A stretch of DNA of 64,000 nucleotides from Caldichromatium japonicum (GTDB lineage Bacteria > Pseudomonadota > Gammaproteobacteria > Chromatiales > Chromatiaceae), in NCBI RefSeq assembly GCF_011290485.1, contig NZ_CP048029.1:1285155-1349154 (forward strand). Reading direction: 5' to 3'. Below, in pieces: positions 52,517 through 61,646 of the stretch. The position numbers and the translations under genes were made by a program. The notes under the pieces are model-generated. The model made no database searches. It was not told where the DNA came from and saw only the letters and a list, made by a program, of their open reading frames with translations. Positions within the stretch are counted from its first letter, which is position 1, and each line of letters opens with the position of its first letter.

Positions 52517-53344
52517 ATGCTCTATTGGGCAAAGTTTACAGCGGTCTTGGCCGCTTGTCTGTCGATCGCCGGCTGCCTTGGGCTACGCCAGCAGGTTCAG
52601 TTGCCCGCCGCTGACCGCGAAGATAGGCCGGGGACCGTCGTCCATGTTGTGTGGGGTCAGGTTCGATCGGAGGCCGGTTGTCCGCTGGCCTATGTCTGGT
52701 ATCGACCGAGCGTTCGCTCCAGTCAGGCGCTAGTGGTCCTGGCGCATGGCTTTTTGCGGCGCAAGGAGCGCCTGGCGGATCTCGCGCAGACCTTTGCTGC
52801 TGCTGGGATCGAAACGGTCGCGGTCGATCTCTGCAATATGCGCCTGTGGTCTGGCAACCATGCGCGCAACGGCTTCGACCTGATCCGGGTTGCCGATCAT
52901 CTCCAGGCCAGACAGGTGATCTATGCCGGATTTTCGGCGGGGGGGCTGGCGGCGCTGGTGGCGGCGCGCAACGACCGGCGCACCATCGGTGTCCTGACGT
53001 TGGATCTCGTCGATGCCCAGGGCCTGGGGCAACTGATGGTCGGTGGGTTCGAGCGCCCGATCATCGGGCTCTTCGGCGAGCCCTCTGCCTGTAACGCCCA
53101 TAACAATGGCCTGATCACCCTGGCCGCCGCCCACAAGTCCCAGAGCGAACGCATCCCTGAGGCGGGTCATTGCGATTTTGAGTCGCCTACCGATTGGCTA
53201 TGCCGCGCCCTCTGCGAGGAGGATGCCCAGGGCGCCGAACGACGCCGCACCGAGATCCTGATGCAGGCGCTGGCAGCGATCCAGGCCTTGGTGGAGTCGG
53301 GCGCTGACCGGCTTCAGCTTGCCCTGTCGCACCCTGGGCAGTGA
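52517..53344 (+). CDS. Lipoprotein alpha/beta-hydrolase
   Basis: This 275-residue protein has a lipoprotein signal ('FTAVLAACLSIAGC', lipobox IAGC with Cys20), so it is probably membrane-attached in the periplasm. The hydrolase core has 'ALVVLAHGFLRRKERLADLA' (HG oxyanion motif), 'QVIYAGFSAGGLAALVAARN' with nucleophile S140 in GFSAGG, and 'ERIPEAGHCDFESPTDWL' with His218, giving a believable triad. It resembles secreted esterases/lipases of the dienelactone-hydrolase type. It diverges from the MenH-like gene with about 100 bp between starts. Substrate unknown. Confidence 0.75.
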   Translation: MLYWAKFTAVLAACLSIAGCLGLRQQVQLPAADREDRPGTVVHVVWGQVRSEAGCPLAYVWYRPSVRSSQALVVLAHGFLRRKERLADLAQTFAAAGIETVAVDLCNMRLWSGNHARNGFDLIRVADHLQARQVIYAGFSAGGLAALVAARNDRRTIGVLTLDLVDAQGLGQLMVGGFERPIIGLFGEPSACNAHNNGLITLAAAHKSQSERIPEAGHCDFESPTDWLCRALCEEDAQGAERRRTEILMQALAAIQALVESGADRLQLALSHPGQ

Positions 53345-53502
53345 GTCACTGCCCAGTGCAGCGACCAGGCCATGGGCGCCCTGGGGGCGGGCCACAACCT
53401 GTAGCTGGTGTTATCCAAGACGCGACACGCTCTGCCCTACAGGACAGGGAGGACGTCAAAGGTGATCCAAGAGACCGGTAACGCAGGTTGTTCGCGCGCC
53501 CT

Positions 53503-53844
53503 TTATTGGACCGGACGGCCTGGAACCGGGTGATGCTGGGCCTGGGTGGCGGTGAACTCATCCGGAGTCACCTTGCCGTCACCGTTGCGGTCGAAGTCCT
53601 TGAAAGTCGGGGCGTTAGCCAGTCCCCGCATCGGATAGCCCTGTTGCGAACGCTCGGCGACCCGTTTGGCGCGCACCTCGTTGAACTCGGCCTCGGTGAG
53701 ATGCCCGTCGCCGTTGAGATCGAACTCGGCAAAGCTCGGGGCCTGCCAACCACGACCTGGGGCTGGGATTGTAGGCGGTTGAGACCAGACGCAGACAGGG
53801 AATGCGATCAGGGTTGCCAGGATGAGACGAGTATGGATAAACAT
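53503..53844 (-). CDS. Secreted EF-hand calcium-binding protein
   Basis: This 113-residue protein has a signal peptide (about 1-22, ending VCVWSQ) and two EF-hand loops: DLNGDGHLTEAEF (about residues 42-54) and DRNGDGKVTPDEF (about 84-96). Each has the D-x-N/D-x-D-G-x-L/V-x5-E pattern for calcium. Between them is a linker with 'ERSQQGYPMRGLANAPTF'. An AGAGAGGA precedes the start. Such small periplasmic calmodulin-like proteins are common in gammaproteobacteria; their partners are unknown. Confidence 0.82.
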   Translation of the reverse strand: MFIHTRLILATLIAFPVCVWSQPPTIPAPGRGWQAPSFAEFDLNGDGHLTEAEFNEVRAKRVAERSQQGYPMRGLANAPTFKDFDRNGDGKVTPDEFTATQAQHHPVPGRPVQ

Positions 53845-53882
53845 CGCGAGATCCTCTCTAGGAACATCAAATCAAGCCGCGG

Positions 53883-53905
53883 CCGTCATTCCGGCGAAAG
53901 CGGGA
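53883..53905. repeat. Dispersed repeat unit (CGTCATTCCGGCGAAAGCGGG type), copy 2
   Basis: CCGTCATTCCGGCGAAAGCGG here corresponds to the unit at 18542-18566. It lies between the EF-hand gene start and the ettA end. Confidence 0.5.
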
Positions 53906-53986
53906 ATTCTGGAAAATCTTCAAGATACGGAGGCGCTAGGTGCGTTGGCGCATAAATCAGCGCCTCCCTGGTGTAGGACCATCTCA

Positions 53987-55654
53987 TCAGGCCGATAGAC
54001 GCCGATATTTGATGCGATGCGGCTGATCGGCCTCACTGCCCAGCCGCCGATGGCGATCGGCCTCGTAGTCGGCATAATTGCCCTCGAACCAGGTCACCTG
54101 CGACTCGCCCTCAAAGGCAAGGATATGGGTGGCGATGCGATCGAGGAACCAGCGGTCGTGGCTGATGACCATGGTGCAGCCCGGGAAGGCAAGCAGGGCC
54201 TCTTCGAGCGCGCGCAGGGTCTCGACGTCCAGGTCATTGGTCGGCTCGTCGAGCAACAATAGATTGCCGCCGCTCTTTAAGAGCTTGGCGAGATGCACCC
54301 GATTGCGCTCGCCGCCTGAGAGCTCGCCGATGCGTTTTTGCTGATCTGTCCCCTTGAAATTGAACCGGCTGCAATAGGCACGCGAGTTCATCTCATAGCG
54401 CCCGACCGCGATGATGTCGGTGCCACCCGAGATCTCTTCCCAGACGGTCTTGTTGTTATCCAGGGCATCCCGTGTCTGATCGACATAGGCGATTTGCACC
54501 GTCTCGCCGAGGCGTAGGCTACCGGCATCGGGTTGTTCCTGGCCGGTGATGATGCGAAAGAGGGTGGTCTTGCCGGCACCATTGGGACCGATGATCCCGA
54601 CGATCGCACCCTTGGGCACAGTGAACGACAGATTGTCATACAGCAGACGCTCGCCATAGCTCTTGCGCAGACCGGCAGCCTCGATGACCAGGTCGCCCAG
54701 CCTGGGGCCAGGGGGGATATAGATCTCGTTGGTCTCGTTGCGCGCCTGAAACTCCTGGGATTGCAGCTCCTCGAAACGGGCCAGACGCGCCTTGCTCTTG
54801 GCGTGACGGCCTTTGGGGTTGCTGCGTACCCATTCGAGCTCATGCTGCATGGCTTTGATGCGCGCCTGTTCCTGTTTTTGTTCGAGCTCAAGTCGCCGTT
54901 CTTTCTGCTCTAGCCAAGACGAATAATTGCCCTGCCAGGGGATGCCATGGCCGCGGTCGAGCTCCAAGATCCAGCCGGCGACATTGTCCAAGAAATACCG
55001 GTCATGGGTCACAGCGACCACGGTGCCTGGATACTCTTGCAAGAATCGCTCGAGCCAGGCGACGGATTCGGCATCCAGATGGTTGGTCGGCTCGTCCAAC
55101 AGCAGCATATCGGGCTTGGAGAGCAATAACCGGCAGAGGGCCACGCGCCGGCGCTCGCCGCCCGAGAGCTTGGTGACATCCGCATCCCAGGGCGGCAGGC
55201 GCAGGGCATCGGCAGCGATCTCTAGGGTCCGCTCGAGATTGTGCCCATCGGTGGCCTGGATGAAATTTTCAAGCTCGGCCTGTTCTTTAGCGAGGGCATC
55301 GAAGTCGGCATCCGGGTCGGCATAAGCTGCATAGACCTCATCCAGCCGAGCAATCGCCGCCTTGATCGGGGCGAGTGCCTCCTCGACATTGCCGCGAACA
55401 TCTTTGGTGGGGTCGAGCTGGGGCTCTTGCGGCAGATAGCCGATCTTGATCCCGGGCTGGGGACGGGCCTCGCCTTCGATCTCTGTATCGATCCCAGCCA
55501 TGATACGCAGCAGGGTCGATTTGCCGGCGCCGTTGAGCCCCAGGACCCCGATCTTGGCGCCGGGAAAAAAGGACAGTGAGATATCGCGCAAGATATACCG
55601 CTTGGGCGGCACCACCTTGCTGACCCGGTTCATCGTGTAGATATATTGAGTCAT
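53987..55654 (-). CDS. ettA: Energy-dependent translational throttle protein EttA (ABC-F)
   Basis: This 555-residue soluble protein has two ABC ATPase domains and no membrane part. It binds the ribosomal E site and gates entry into elongation according to ATP/ADP ratio. Domain 1 has Walker A '[18 protein letters not shown]', signature [16 protein letters not shown] and '[19 protein letters not shown]'. The linker/arm region ('[20 protein letters not shown]') and P-site tRNA interaction motif helices (about 240-310) follow. Domain 2 has '[20 protein letters not shown]', [16 protein letters not shown] and [19 protein letters not shown]. All catalytic residues are intact. Length equals E. coli EttA (555). 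Confidence 0.96.
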   Translation of the reverse strand: MTQYIYTMNRVSKVVPPKRYILRDISLSFFPGAKIGVLGLNGAGKSTLLRIMAGIDTEIEGEARPQPGIKIGYLPQEPQLDPTKDVRGNVEEALAPIKAAIARLDEVYAAYADPDADFDALAKEQAELENFIQATDGHNLERTLEIAADALRLPPWDADVTKLSGGERRRVALCRLLLSKPDMLLLDEPTNHLDAESVAWLERFLQEYPGTVVAVTHDRYFLDNVAGWILELDRGHGIPWQGNYSSWLEQKERRLELEQKQEQARIKAMQHELEWVRSNPKGRHAKSKARLARFEELQSQEFQARNETNEIYIPPGPRLGDLVIEAAGLRKSYGERLLYDNLSFTVPKGAIVGIIGPNGAGKTTLFRIITGQEQPDAGSLRLGETVQIAYVDQTRDALDNNKTVWEEISGGTDIIAVGRYEMNSRAYCSRFNFKGTDQQKRIGELSGGERNRVHLAKLLKSGGNLLLLDEPTNDLDVETLRALEEALLAFPGCTMVISHDRWFLDRIATHILAFEGESQVTWFEGNYADYEADRHRRLGSEADQPHRIKYRRLSA

Positions 55655-55807
55655 CGGCGATCTATGATGCGTCAGTCAGAGAGGGTGTTAAACTTTGATT
55701 AGCTATTCATTTTGCGCCTTTGGCACTCAAATGTCCAAAACGGGCCGTCGAACAGGCAAATGTGCAGGCACAACTGATGTTGTGCAAAGCGGTTGTACTC
55801 CATCTTC

Positions 55808-56247
55808 TTGATAAGAAACACATGCTTTTAAAATTGAGTGAGCTGTCCTAATGTAGTGAGCATGGAAAGACGAGACATGAGATTGCTGTCGTTTGCGGCG
55901 CGCGAAGAGCGGCGGCGTGGCTGGACGTATGAAGCGATAGGCGCGCAGAGGGGATTGTTGGGCGCAGGGGTGTTCGACATCTGCAAAGGCTATGGGCGCG
56001 AAGGGGCCCAAGGACAAGCGGGGTGGGCGCAAGGTGGGTGAGAAGCGGGCGCTGTTGGCGGAGCAGGACGCCCAGATACGCAAGCTCATCTGCGCGCAGG
56101 CGCCCTCCCGCGCCAAGGGCGATCTGAAGAAGGCGACCGTCAGCCACCTGCGCCGCCTTCTCAATTCCCCCCAACGCATCATGCGCTACTTCCAGCATCC
56201 CAAGCTCCATGATGCCGCGTAATATAAGTTCATTGGTTTCGGATCAA
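55808..56247 (+). mobile_element. IS630-type remnant, copy 2 (internally deleted)
   Basis: This 440-bp segment has the same ends as copy 1 (TTGATAAGAAACACATG and the complement of TTGATCCGAAACCAATG). It keeps more of the transposase N-terminus: 'MRLLSFAAREERRRGWTYEA', 'GVFDICKGYGREGA' and 'LLAEQDAQIRKLICAQAP', with at least one frameshift. It then joins to the C-terminal 'RAKGDLKKATVSHLRRLLNS' and KLHDAA. TA follows the right end but TC precedes the left, so the target duplication is not intact. The right end lies 6 bp before the ATG of the HDOD gene. Confidence 0.75.
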
Positions 56248-56253
56248 TAATCC

Positions 56254-57486
56254 ATGATCCGCAATCTACCCGGTTCGGCCCTGGACGATCTCAGCCCGCT
56301 CCATGACCTGGAGGGCGACCAGCGCGCGCGCCTGGCGGCAACCGGCCAACTGGCGGCAACCCCTGCCGGCAAAAGGCTTTGCGCGACTCAGGAATACCCT
56401 TGGCTTCTGTATCTGATCTCTGGTCAGCTCTGTCTGATCCACCAAGGCCAAAAGACGCTGATCACCGCCGGCAGTCCGCGCGCGCGTCAACCGATCTTTA
56501 CCGAACAGCATCTGCTCGATCAGGCGGTCTTGACCGCCGATTCCGAGATATTGCGTCTGGATCGGGCGCTGTATCACAGCCTGAGCGGTTGGCAACGTTC
56601 GGGGTCGACATCAGTCGCTGAATTGGCGCTCAGCGAGATCGAGGGGAGCTTGTTCAGTCAGCTCGCCCAGGCCTGCAAGGAAGGTCAGCTCAAGCTGCCA
56701 ACCTTGCCCAAGGTTGCGCGAGCAATCCAGGAGGCGATGCAGGACCCGAATATCACCTCTGCGAGATTGGCACGGATCGTCCAGATGGACCCAGCGATCA
56801 CCGGCGCGCTGATCCGCATGGCCAACAGCGTTCTATATCGCGGGTTGCAGCAGATCCCAGATGTGCGCAATGCCATCATCCGTTTGGGTCTAGATGTTAC
56901 CCGTTCGACCGTCATGAGCTTGGCGATGCAGCAATTGTTCAAGACCAAATCGCCTATCATGAAGGCGCACATGAAGGCGGCCTGGAATCGCAGCGTCCAC
57001 ATCTCGGCGCTCAGCTATGTGATCGCCCGCTACTGTCCCAAATTCAGCCCCGAGCAGGCGATGCTTGCCGGTCTGGTCCATGACGTGGGCGTCATCCCTA
57101 TCCTCGACCATGTCAGTCATCATGGGATGATAGTGGATGAAAACGAGTTGGAGGCAGCGATCATCAAGTTGAGCCATTTAGTCGGTGAGCTGGTGGTCAA
57201 TTATTGGGGGCTGGGGCCCGGGGTCGTCGAGATCGTGCGCCACTCGGACGATTGGTATCGCGATGAACACGAGAACCCAGATTATTGCGACATTGTGTTG
57301 GTCGCCCGGCTCTATCGGCTGAACCAGTCCGAGTCGCGCGGTCCCTTGCCGCGCTATGATGCGGTTCCCGCCTATTACAAGCTAGGGCTGGTCTTTCCTA
57401 CCAGCGATGGTACAGTGGATGTAATCGCCGAGGCCAAGGAAGAGCTCAACTTCGTCATCGCCATGCTCAAGGGCGAAAAAACATGA
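56254..57486 (+). CDS. HDOD-domain signalling protein
   Basis: This 410-residue cytosolic protein has an N-terminal ~120 residues like a cyclic-nucleotide-binding (cupin) beta domain, read from 'YLISGQLCLIHQGQKTLITA'. An HDOD domain follows (about 140-340) with 'LPTLPKVARAIQEAMQDPN', 'ARIVQMDPAITGALIRMANS', 'RNAIIRLGLDVTRSTVMSLA', AWNRSVHISAL and 'AMLAGLVHDVGVIPILDHVS'. HDOD proteins are non-catalytic relatives of HD phosphohydrolases acting in signal networks. The ATG is only 6 bp after an IS630-type remnant, and no ribosome-binding site of the gene's own is visible, so its native promoter and leader have been displaced. Confidence 0.85.
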   Translation: MIRNLPGSALDDLSPLHDLEGDQRARLAATGQLAATPAGKRLCATQEYPWLLYLISGQLCLIHQGQKTLITAGSPRARQPIFTEQHLLDQAVLTADSEILRLDRALYHSLSGWQRSGSTSVAELALSEIEGSLFSQLAQACKEGQLKLPTLPKVARAIQEAMQDPNITSARLARIVQMDPAITGALIRMANSVLYRGLQQIPDVRNAIIRLGLDVTRSTVMSLAMQQLFKTKSPIMKAHMKAAWNRSVHISALSYVIARYCPKFSPEQAMLAGLVHDVGVIPILDHVSHHGMIVDENELEAAIIKLSHLVGELVVNYWGLGPGVVEIVRHSDDWYRDEHENPDYCDIVLVARLYRLNQSESRGPLPRYDAVPAYYKLGLVFPTSDGTVDVIAEAKEELNFVIAMLKGEKT

Positions 57487-57549
57487 CCGGCTACCGAGGC
57501 TGCCAGATGCCTCTGAGGGGCAGCCTTGCTTGATAGGGGCGATCCTGAT

Positions 57550-58161
57550 TTAGGCAAAGACCACCCAGGTGGTGGCGATATATTTCACCCCCTCTTGGAC
57601 CACGGCTGCCCGATGCTCATGGGTCCAAAAAGGGGGAAACAGGGCCAGAGTCCCGCACTCGGGGCGCAGGCTGACCCCTTGATGTAAGAACTCGGTCTCA
57701 CCGCCTGGGCCAGGCACGTCGTTGAGATACCAGAGCGCGACCAGCTGGCGTTGACTGAGCTCATGGCTGCCGCTATCGATATGCCAGTGATAATACTCGC
57801 CGGCCCGATAGCGCTGGACCTGATAGCCCTCGTCCTTAAAGGGCCCTTTGAAATAGGGGAAGGTCTCTCGAAACTCGGAAAGGGCTGCGGCCAAGGACTG
57901 AAAGAATACCATATCGATATCCTTCCACTCCGGCTTGTTGCTGACCACAAGGTCGGTCGTGCGCTTGATCTCGGGTGCCTCAGTGCGTAACTGACCGATC
58001 CGCCCGGCATATTGATACTGCGGGCTTGCCTCGAAGCGCTCGATCACCACGGCACAAAAGCTCGGTGGCAGCGCCTGGGGTTTGACGAAGATCAGGCTCC
58101 CTGGCTTGACCTCGCGGATGGTCTTCAGCGGCGGGCGATTTGGGGATGGGACAGTTTCCAT
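57550..58161 (-). CDS. 2-Oxoglutarate/Fe(II) oxygenase (prolyl-4-hydroxylase-like)
   Basis: This 203-residue soluble dioxygenase has a double-stranded beta-helix core. The iron-binding HxD is H127/D129 in 'GEYYHWHIDSG'. The distal His is in FPPFWTHEHRAAVV (H181 or H183), and 'GVKYIATTWVVFA' supplies the basic residue that should bind 2-oxoglutarate. 'QLVALWYLNDVPGPGGETEF' is the usual strand preceding the metal site in P4H/PiuC-like enzymes. All required residues are present. It is convergent with the HDOD gene and its substrate cannot be deduced. Confidence 0.85.
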   Translation of the reverse strand: METVPSPNRPPLKTIREVKPGSLIFVKPQALPPSFCAVVIERFEASPQYQYAGRIGQLRTEAPEIKRTTDLVVSNKPEWKDIDMVFFQSLAAALSEFRETFPYFKGPFKDEGYQVQRYRAGEYYHWHIDSGSHELSQRQLVALWYLNDVPGPGGETEFLHQGVSLRPECGTLALFPPFWTHEHRAAVVQEGVKYIATTWVVFA

Positions 58162-58300
58162 CAGGACTCCAGAGGTTTCGCTCTATAGGGATGGCCTTCC
58201 CTGGCGTCTCTTGGCCCAGCATGCTGCAGGCCAGCGAGGTAGTAGCAGCTCAGCGCAAGACCCCTCTCTACATCGCGAGAGGTGCCTTGTAGCCGACTTC

Positions 58301-59662
58301 CTAAGCAACCGCCGGCAACCCTGCCAAGGCCATCGCGACCTCCTCCTCCGCATAGTCGAGGTCATTGAGCTTGCCGGCGAGATAGTCCATGTAGGCCTGC
58401 ATGTCGAAGTGACCATGACCGCTGAGGTTAAAGAGGATGGTCTTGGCCTCGCCAGTCTCGCGGCAGCGCTCGGCCTCATGGATAGCAGCGCGTACTGCGT
58501 GTGTGGCCTCTGGCGCGGGGATGATGCCCTCGACGCGGGCAAATTGCAGACCAGCAGCAAAGCACTCAAGCTGGTTATAGGCGCGCGCCTCGATCAGCCC
58601 AAGCGCCGTCAGATGGCTGACCTGAGGCGCCATGCCGTGATAGCGCAATCCCCCGGCATGGAAACCGGGCGGCACAAAGCCCGAGCCCAGAGTGTACATC
58701 TTGCACAAGGGCGTCAGATGGGCAGTATCGCCGAAGTCATAGGCAAAGCGCCCGCGGGTCAGGCTCGGACAGGCCGAGGGCTCGACCGCGATACAGCGTA
58801 CCTTGGGTCCACCGCGCAATTGGGTGCCCAAGAAGGGGAAGGCCAGCCCCGCGAAGTTGCTGCCGCCGCCGGTGCAGCCGATCACCAGATCCGGATAGGC
58901 ATTGGCCATCTCCAGCTGTTTCATGGCCTCGAGCCCGATGACTGTCTGGTGTAAAAGTACATGATTGAGCACGCTCCCCAGGGCATATTTGGTATCCGGG
59001 TTTTGCGCGGCGAGCTCAACCGCCTCGCTGATCGCAATCCCCAGGCTCCCGGTGCTGTCTGGGTGCTCGGCAAGGATGGCGCGCCCCGATGCGGTGGTAT
59101 TGCTGGGGCTGGCGATACAGTGGGCGCCGAATGACTCCATCAGGGCGCGGCGGTAGGGCTTTTGCTGATAGCTCACCTTGACCATATAGACCAGGATCTC
59201 GATCCCGAAGACCGCCCCGGCAAAGGCTAGGGAGGATCCCCACTGACCGGCGCCCGTCTCGGTGGTGATGCGCCTAACCCCCTCGATCTTGTTATAAAAG
59301 GCCTGGGCGACAGCCGAGTTCGCCTTGTGGCTGCCGGTGGGACTGACCCCTTCGTATTTGTAGAAGATCTTGGCCGGGGTTTGGAGCGCCTGCTCGAGAC
59401 GGCGGGCGCGATAGAGCGGTGAGGGGCGCCACTGACGCCAGACCTCGCGCACCGGTTCAGGGACCTCGATCTCGCGCTCGGTGCTGATCTCCTGTTCGAT
59501 CACGCCGCGCGGGAAGATGACCTCAAGCTCCTCTGCCGTCACCGGTTGTTTGGTCGCTGGATTCAGAACCGGCGCCAAGGGCTCCGGCAGGTCAGCATTG
59601 ATGTTGTACCAGAAGCGCGGCAGGTGCGCCTCGTCGAGCAGATATTTAACGGTCTCGGTCAT
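58301..59662 (-). CDS. Tryptophan synthase beta chain, TrpB2 type
   Basis: This 453-residue PLP enzyme condenses indole (or an indole analogue) with serine. The PLP lysine is K113 in '[19 protein letters not shown]'. '[19 protein letters not shown]', '[20 protein letters not shown]' (phosphate loop) and '[19 protein letters not shown]' are family signatures. The longer N-terminus ('[18 protein letters not shown]') and total length separate it from canonical TrpB1 and mark the TrpB2 group, which usually works without a TrpA partner; no trpA is adjacent. The start at 59662 fits the family; the upstream frame is non-homologous. It lies downstream of pepA on the same strand. Confidence 0.92.
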   Translation of the reverse strand: MTETVKYLLDEAHLPRFWYNINADLPEPLAPVLNPATKQPVTAEELEVIFPRGVIEQEISTEREIEVPEPVREVWRQWRPSPLYRARRLEQALQTPAKIFYKYEGVSPTGSHKANSAVAQAFYNKIEGVRRITTETGAGQWGSSLAFAGAVFGIEILVYMVKVSYQQKPYRRALMESFGAHCIASPSNTTASGRAILAEHPDSTGSLGIAISEAVELAAQNPDTKYALGSVLNHVLLHQTVIGLEAMKQLEMANAYPDLVIGCTGGGSNFAGLAFPFLGTQLRGGPKVRCIAVEPSACPSLTRGRFAYDFGDTAHLTPLCKMYTLGSGFVPPGFHAGGLRYHGMAPQVSHLTALGLIEARAYNQLECFAAGLQFARVEGIIPAPEATHAVRAAIHEAERCRETGEAKTILFNLSGHGHFDMQAYMDYLAGKLNDLDYAEEEVAMALAGLPAVA

Positions 59663-59748
59663 GGGTTTTGGGTATCTTGGCTGAAATAGGTCATGGTCCA
59701 GCCACATGCGGGCTAAACCCCTGAAGACGTTGTCCAGTGTGCCACAGA

Positions 59749-61248
59749 TCAGAGCGCCCCGGCACGGGTAAGCAGCCAGTGGGTGAGTAGGGCAACGGGA
59801 CGTCCAGTCGCACCTTTGTCTTTGCCGGACAGCCAAGCGACCCCAGCGATGTCGAGATGCGCCCAACGGTATTTTTTGGCAAAGCGTGCCAGGAAACAGG
59901 CAGCGGTAATCGCACCCCCTTCGCGCCCGCCGATGTTGGCCATGTCGGCAAAGTTGCTGTTGAGCTGTTCCTGATAGTCCTCCCAGAGCGGCAGGCGCCA
60001 GACCCGATCCCAGGTCGCCTCGCCGGCAGCGGTCAGCTCGGTGGCCAAGCGCTCGTCATTGGTGAATAGACCCGCCGGATGCTTGCCGAGGGCGATCACA
60101 CAGGACCCCGTCAGGGTGGCCAGATCGATGACGGTCTCGGGCTCAAAACGTTCGCAATAGGTCAGGGCATCGGCCAGGATCAGGCGGCCCTCGGCGTCGG
60201 TATTGAGGATCTCGATGGTCTGCCCGGAGAGGCTGGTGACGATATCGCCGGGTTTGTTGGCTGCACCATCCGGCAGGTTCTCGGTCGCCGGGATGATCAC
60301 GACGAGATTAAGCGGCAGCTCCAGGAGACAGGCCGCGCGCATAGCGCCCAAGACCGCCGCCCCACCTGCCATGTCGAACTTCATCTCATCCATGTCAGCG
60401 GCCTGTTTGAGGGAGATGCCGCCGGCATCGAAGGTCAGACCTTTGCCGATGAGGGCAAGTGGCTTGGTCTCTGTATCCGCCCCATGATACTGGGCGACGA
60501 TGAGCCTAGGCGGCTGGCGGCTGCCACGCGCTACCGACAGCAAGGCGCCCATGCCGAGCGCCTGCATCTGAGACTCATCCAAGACCTCGACGCTCAGCTT
60601 GGGGAACTCCTTAGCCATCACCTGCGTCTGCTCCGCGAGATAGGTCGGGGTGCAGAGGTTACCCGGCAGATTGCCGAGCTCACGTGCCAGCCGAATCCCC
60701 TCGGCCATCGCCTGGCCGTGGTGGATGGCAAGCTCGACGCTTGCCGATTCACCCCTTGCGGCGATCCACAGATTGAGGCGCTTTAATGGGCGTTTGGGCT
60801 CCTGTTTGTCCTCTGATTTGGTGCGGGTATAGCGATAGCATCTCTCCTCGACCATCAGTACCGCATCGCGCGCCGCGGTATAGAGATCCAAACCGCGCGG
60901 GAGTGGCGTGGGGAGGGCGAGGGTTGCGCCCTCGGCGCCGCTTTGTTGCAGGACCGATGCCACCGCGCTCAGGGCCTGGCGATAATTGGCGCGCGTGAAC
61001 TCGTTGCGTTTGCCAAGGCCCAGCAATAGGACACGCTCGGCAGTGATCCCAGGCAGGTCATAGAGCAAAAGGGTCTGACCGACCCCCCCGCTAAGATCGC
61101 CCTTTTTGAGCAAGGCGCTCAGGCGCCCGTTGCTGGCTGCATCGAGCCGCTCTGCAGATTCGGTCAGCCTACGTTTTTCGAAGACCCCGACGACCAAACA
61201 GGGTGTCTTTTGGGCGGCGAGCTCGCCGGTCTTGATCTTGAACTCCAT
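59749..61248 (-). CDS. pepA: Leucyl aminopeptidase (M17)
   Basis: This 499-residue cytosolic hexameric dimanganese/dizinc aminopeptidase also serves as a DNA-binding factor (XerA/CarP) in E. coli. The C-terminal catalytic domain has '[16 protein letters not shown]' (metal Lys and Asp), '[17 protein letters not shown]' and the M17 signature NTDAEGRL in '[20 protein letters not shown]'. It ends '[20 protein letters not shown]' and then '[10 protein letters not shown]'. The N-terminal macro-like domain starts [19 protein letters not shown] lies 6-7 bp before the ATG. Length is normal (503 in E. coli). Confidence 0.96.
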   Translation of the reverse strand: MEFKIKTGELAAQKTPCLVVGVFEKRRLTESAERLDAASNGRLSALLKKGDLSGGVGQTLLLYDLPGITAERVLLLGLGKRNEFTRANYRQALSAVASVLQQSGAEGATLALPTPLPRGLDLYTAARDAVLMVEERCYRYTRTKSEDKQEPKRPLKRLNLWIAARGESASVELAIHHGQAMAEGIRLARELGNLPGNLCTPTYLAEQTQVMAKEFPKLSVEVLDESQMQALGMGALLSVARGSRQPPRLIVAQYHGADTETKPLALIGKGLTFDAGGISLKQAADMDEMKFDMAGGAAVLGAMRAACLLELPLNLVVIIPATENLPDGAANKPGDIVTSLSGQTIEILNTDAEGRLILADALTYCERFEPETVIDLATLTGSCVIALGKHPAGLFTNDERLATELTAAGEATWDRVWRLPLWEDYQEQLNSNFADMANIGGREGGAITAACFLARFAKKYRWAHLDIAGVAWLSGKDKGATGRPVALLTHWLLTRAGAL

Positions 61249-61646
61249 TGTCTGCTCCTGAGATCACTGGACTCATAGTGCAACAGTTTACTGAAAATTG
61301 AACAAAAGGGTCGGCCAATGCCGATCCTCCATGCCACAGCAACAAATGGGTATTTCAGTGGAGGGCTGTCCCTGATGTTGCCGGTCATTGCGACTATCCA
61401 GGTCATGGCCAGCCTCCCCCTGTTCATTGGGAGAATCCCTGTGGTCATTGCGAGCGCAGCGAAGCAATCTCTCCGTCCGCGCAGGGTAGGGGCCCCTCCC
61501 TTGAGAGTGCCTCGTCCAAGGGATTGCTTCGTCGCTCCACAGGGCAAGTGTTGCCGCAATCGATGCGCTATCAAGCAGGGGGGCGGCCTCAATATAATCG
61601 CCATCGCTCGCCGAAGAGACCGACTGAAGATCATTCCGCCCTTTCA
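61249..61646. repeat. Gene-free gap with dispersed inverted repeat
   Basis: No credible gene is seen in these 398 bases between pepA and the TPR pseudogene. GTCATTGCGAGCGCAGCGAA leading into GCAATC (about 61444-61469) is partly mirrored by GGATTGCTTCGTCGCTCC (61521-61538); the core arms GAAGCAATC and GATTGCTTC pair perfectly. This resembles the 'CATTGCGAGCGnAGCGAAGCAATC' intergenic repeat found in many bacteria. Another partial GTCATTGCGA unit is at about 61384. Confidence 0.55.

Noticed and set aside
53488..53955. Plus-strand 155-codon frame
   Set aside because: Antisense to the EF-hand gene with two clear calcium loops.
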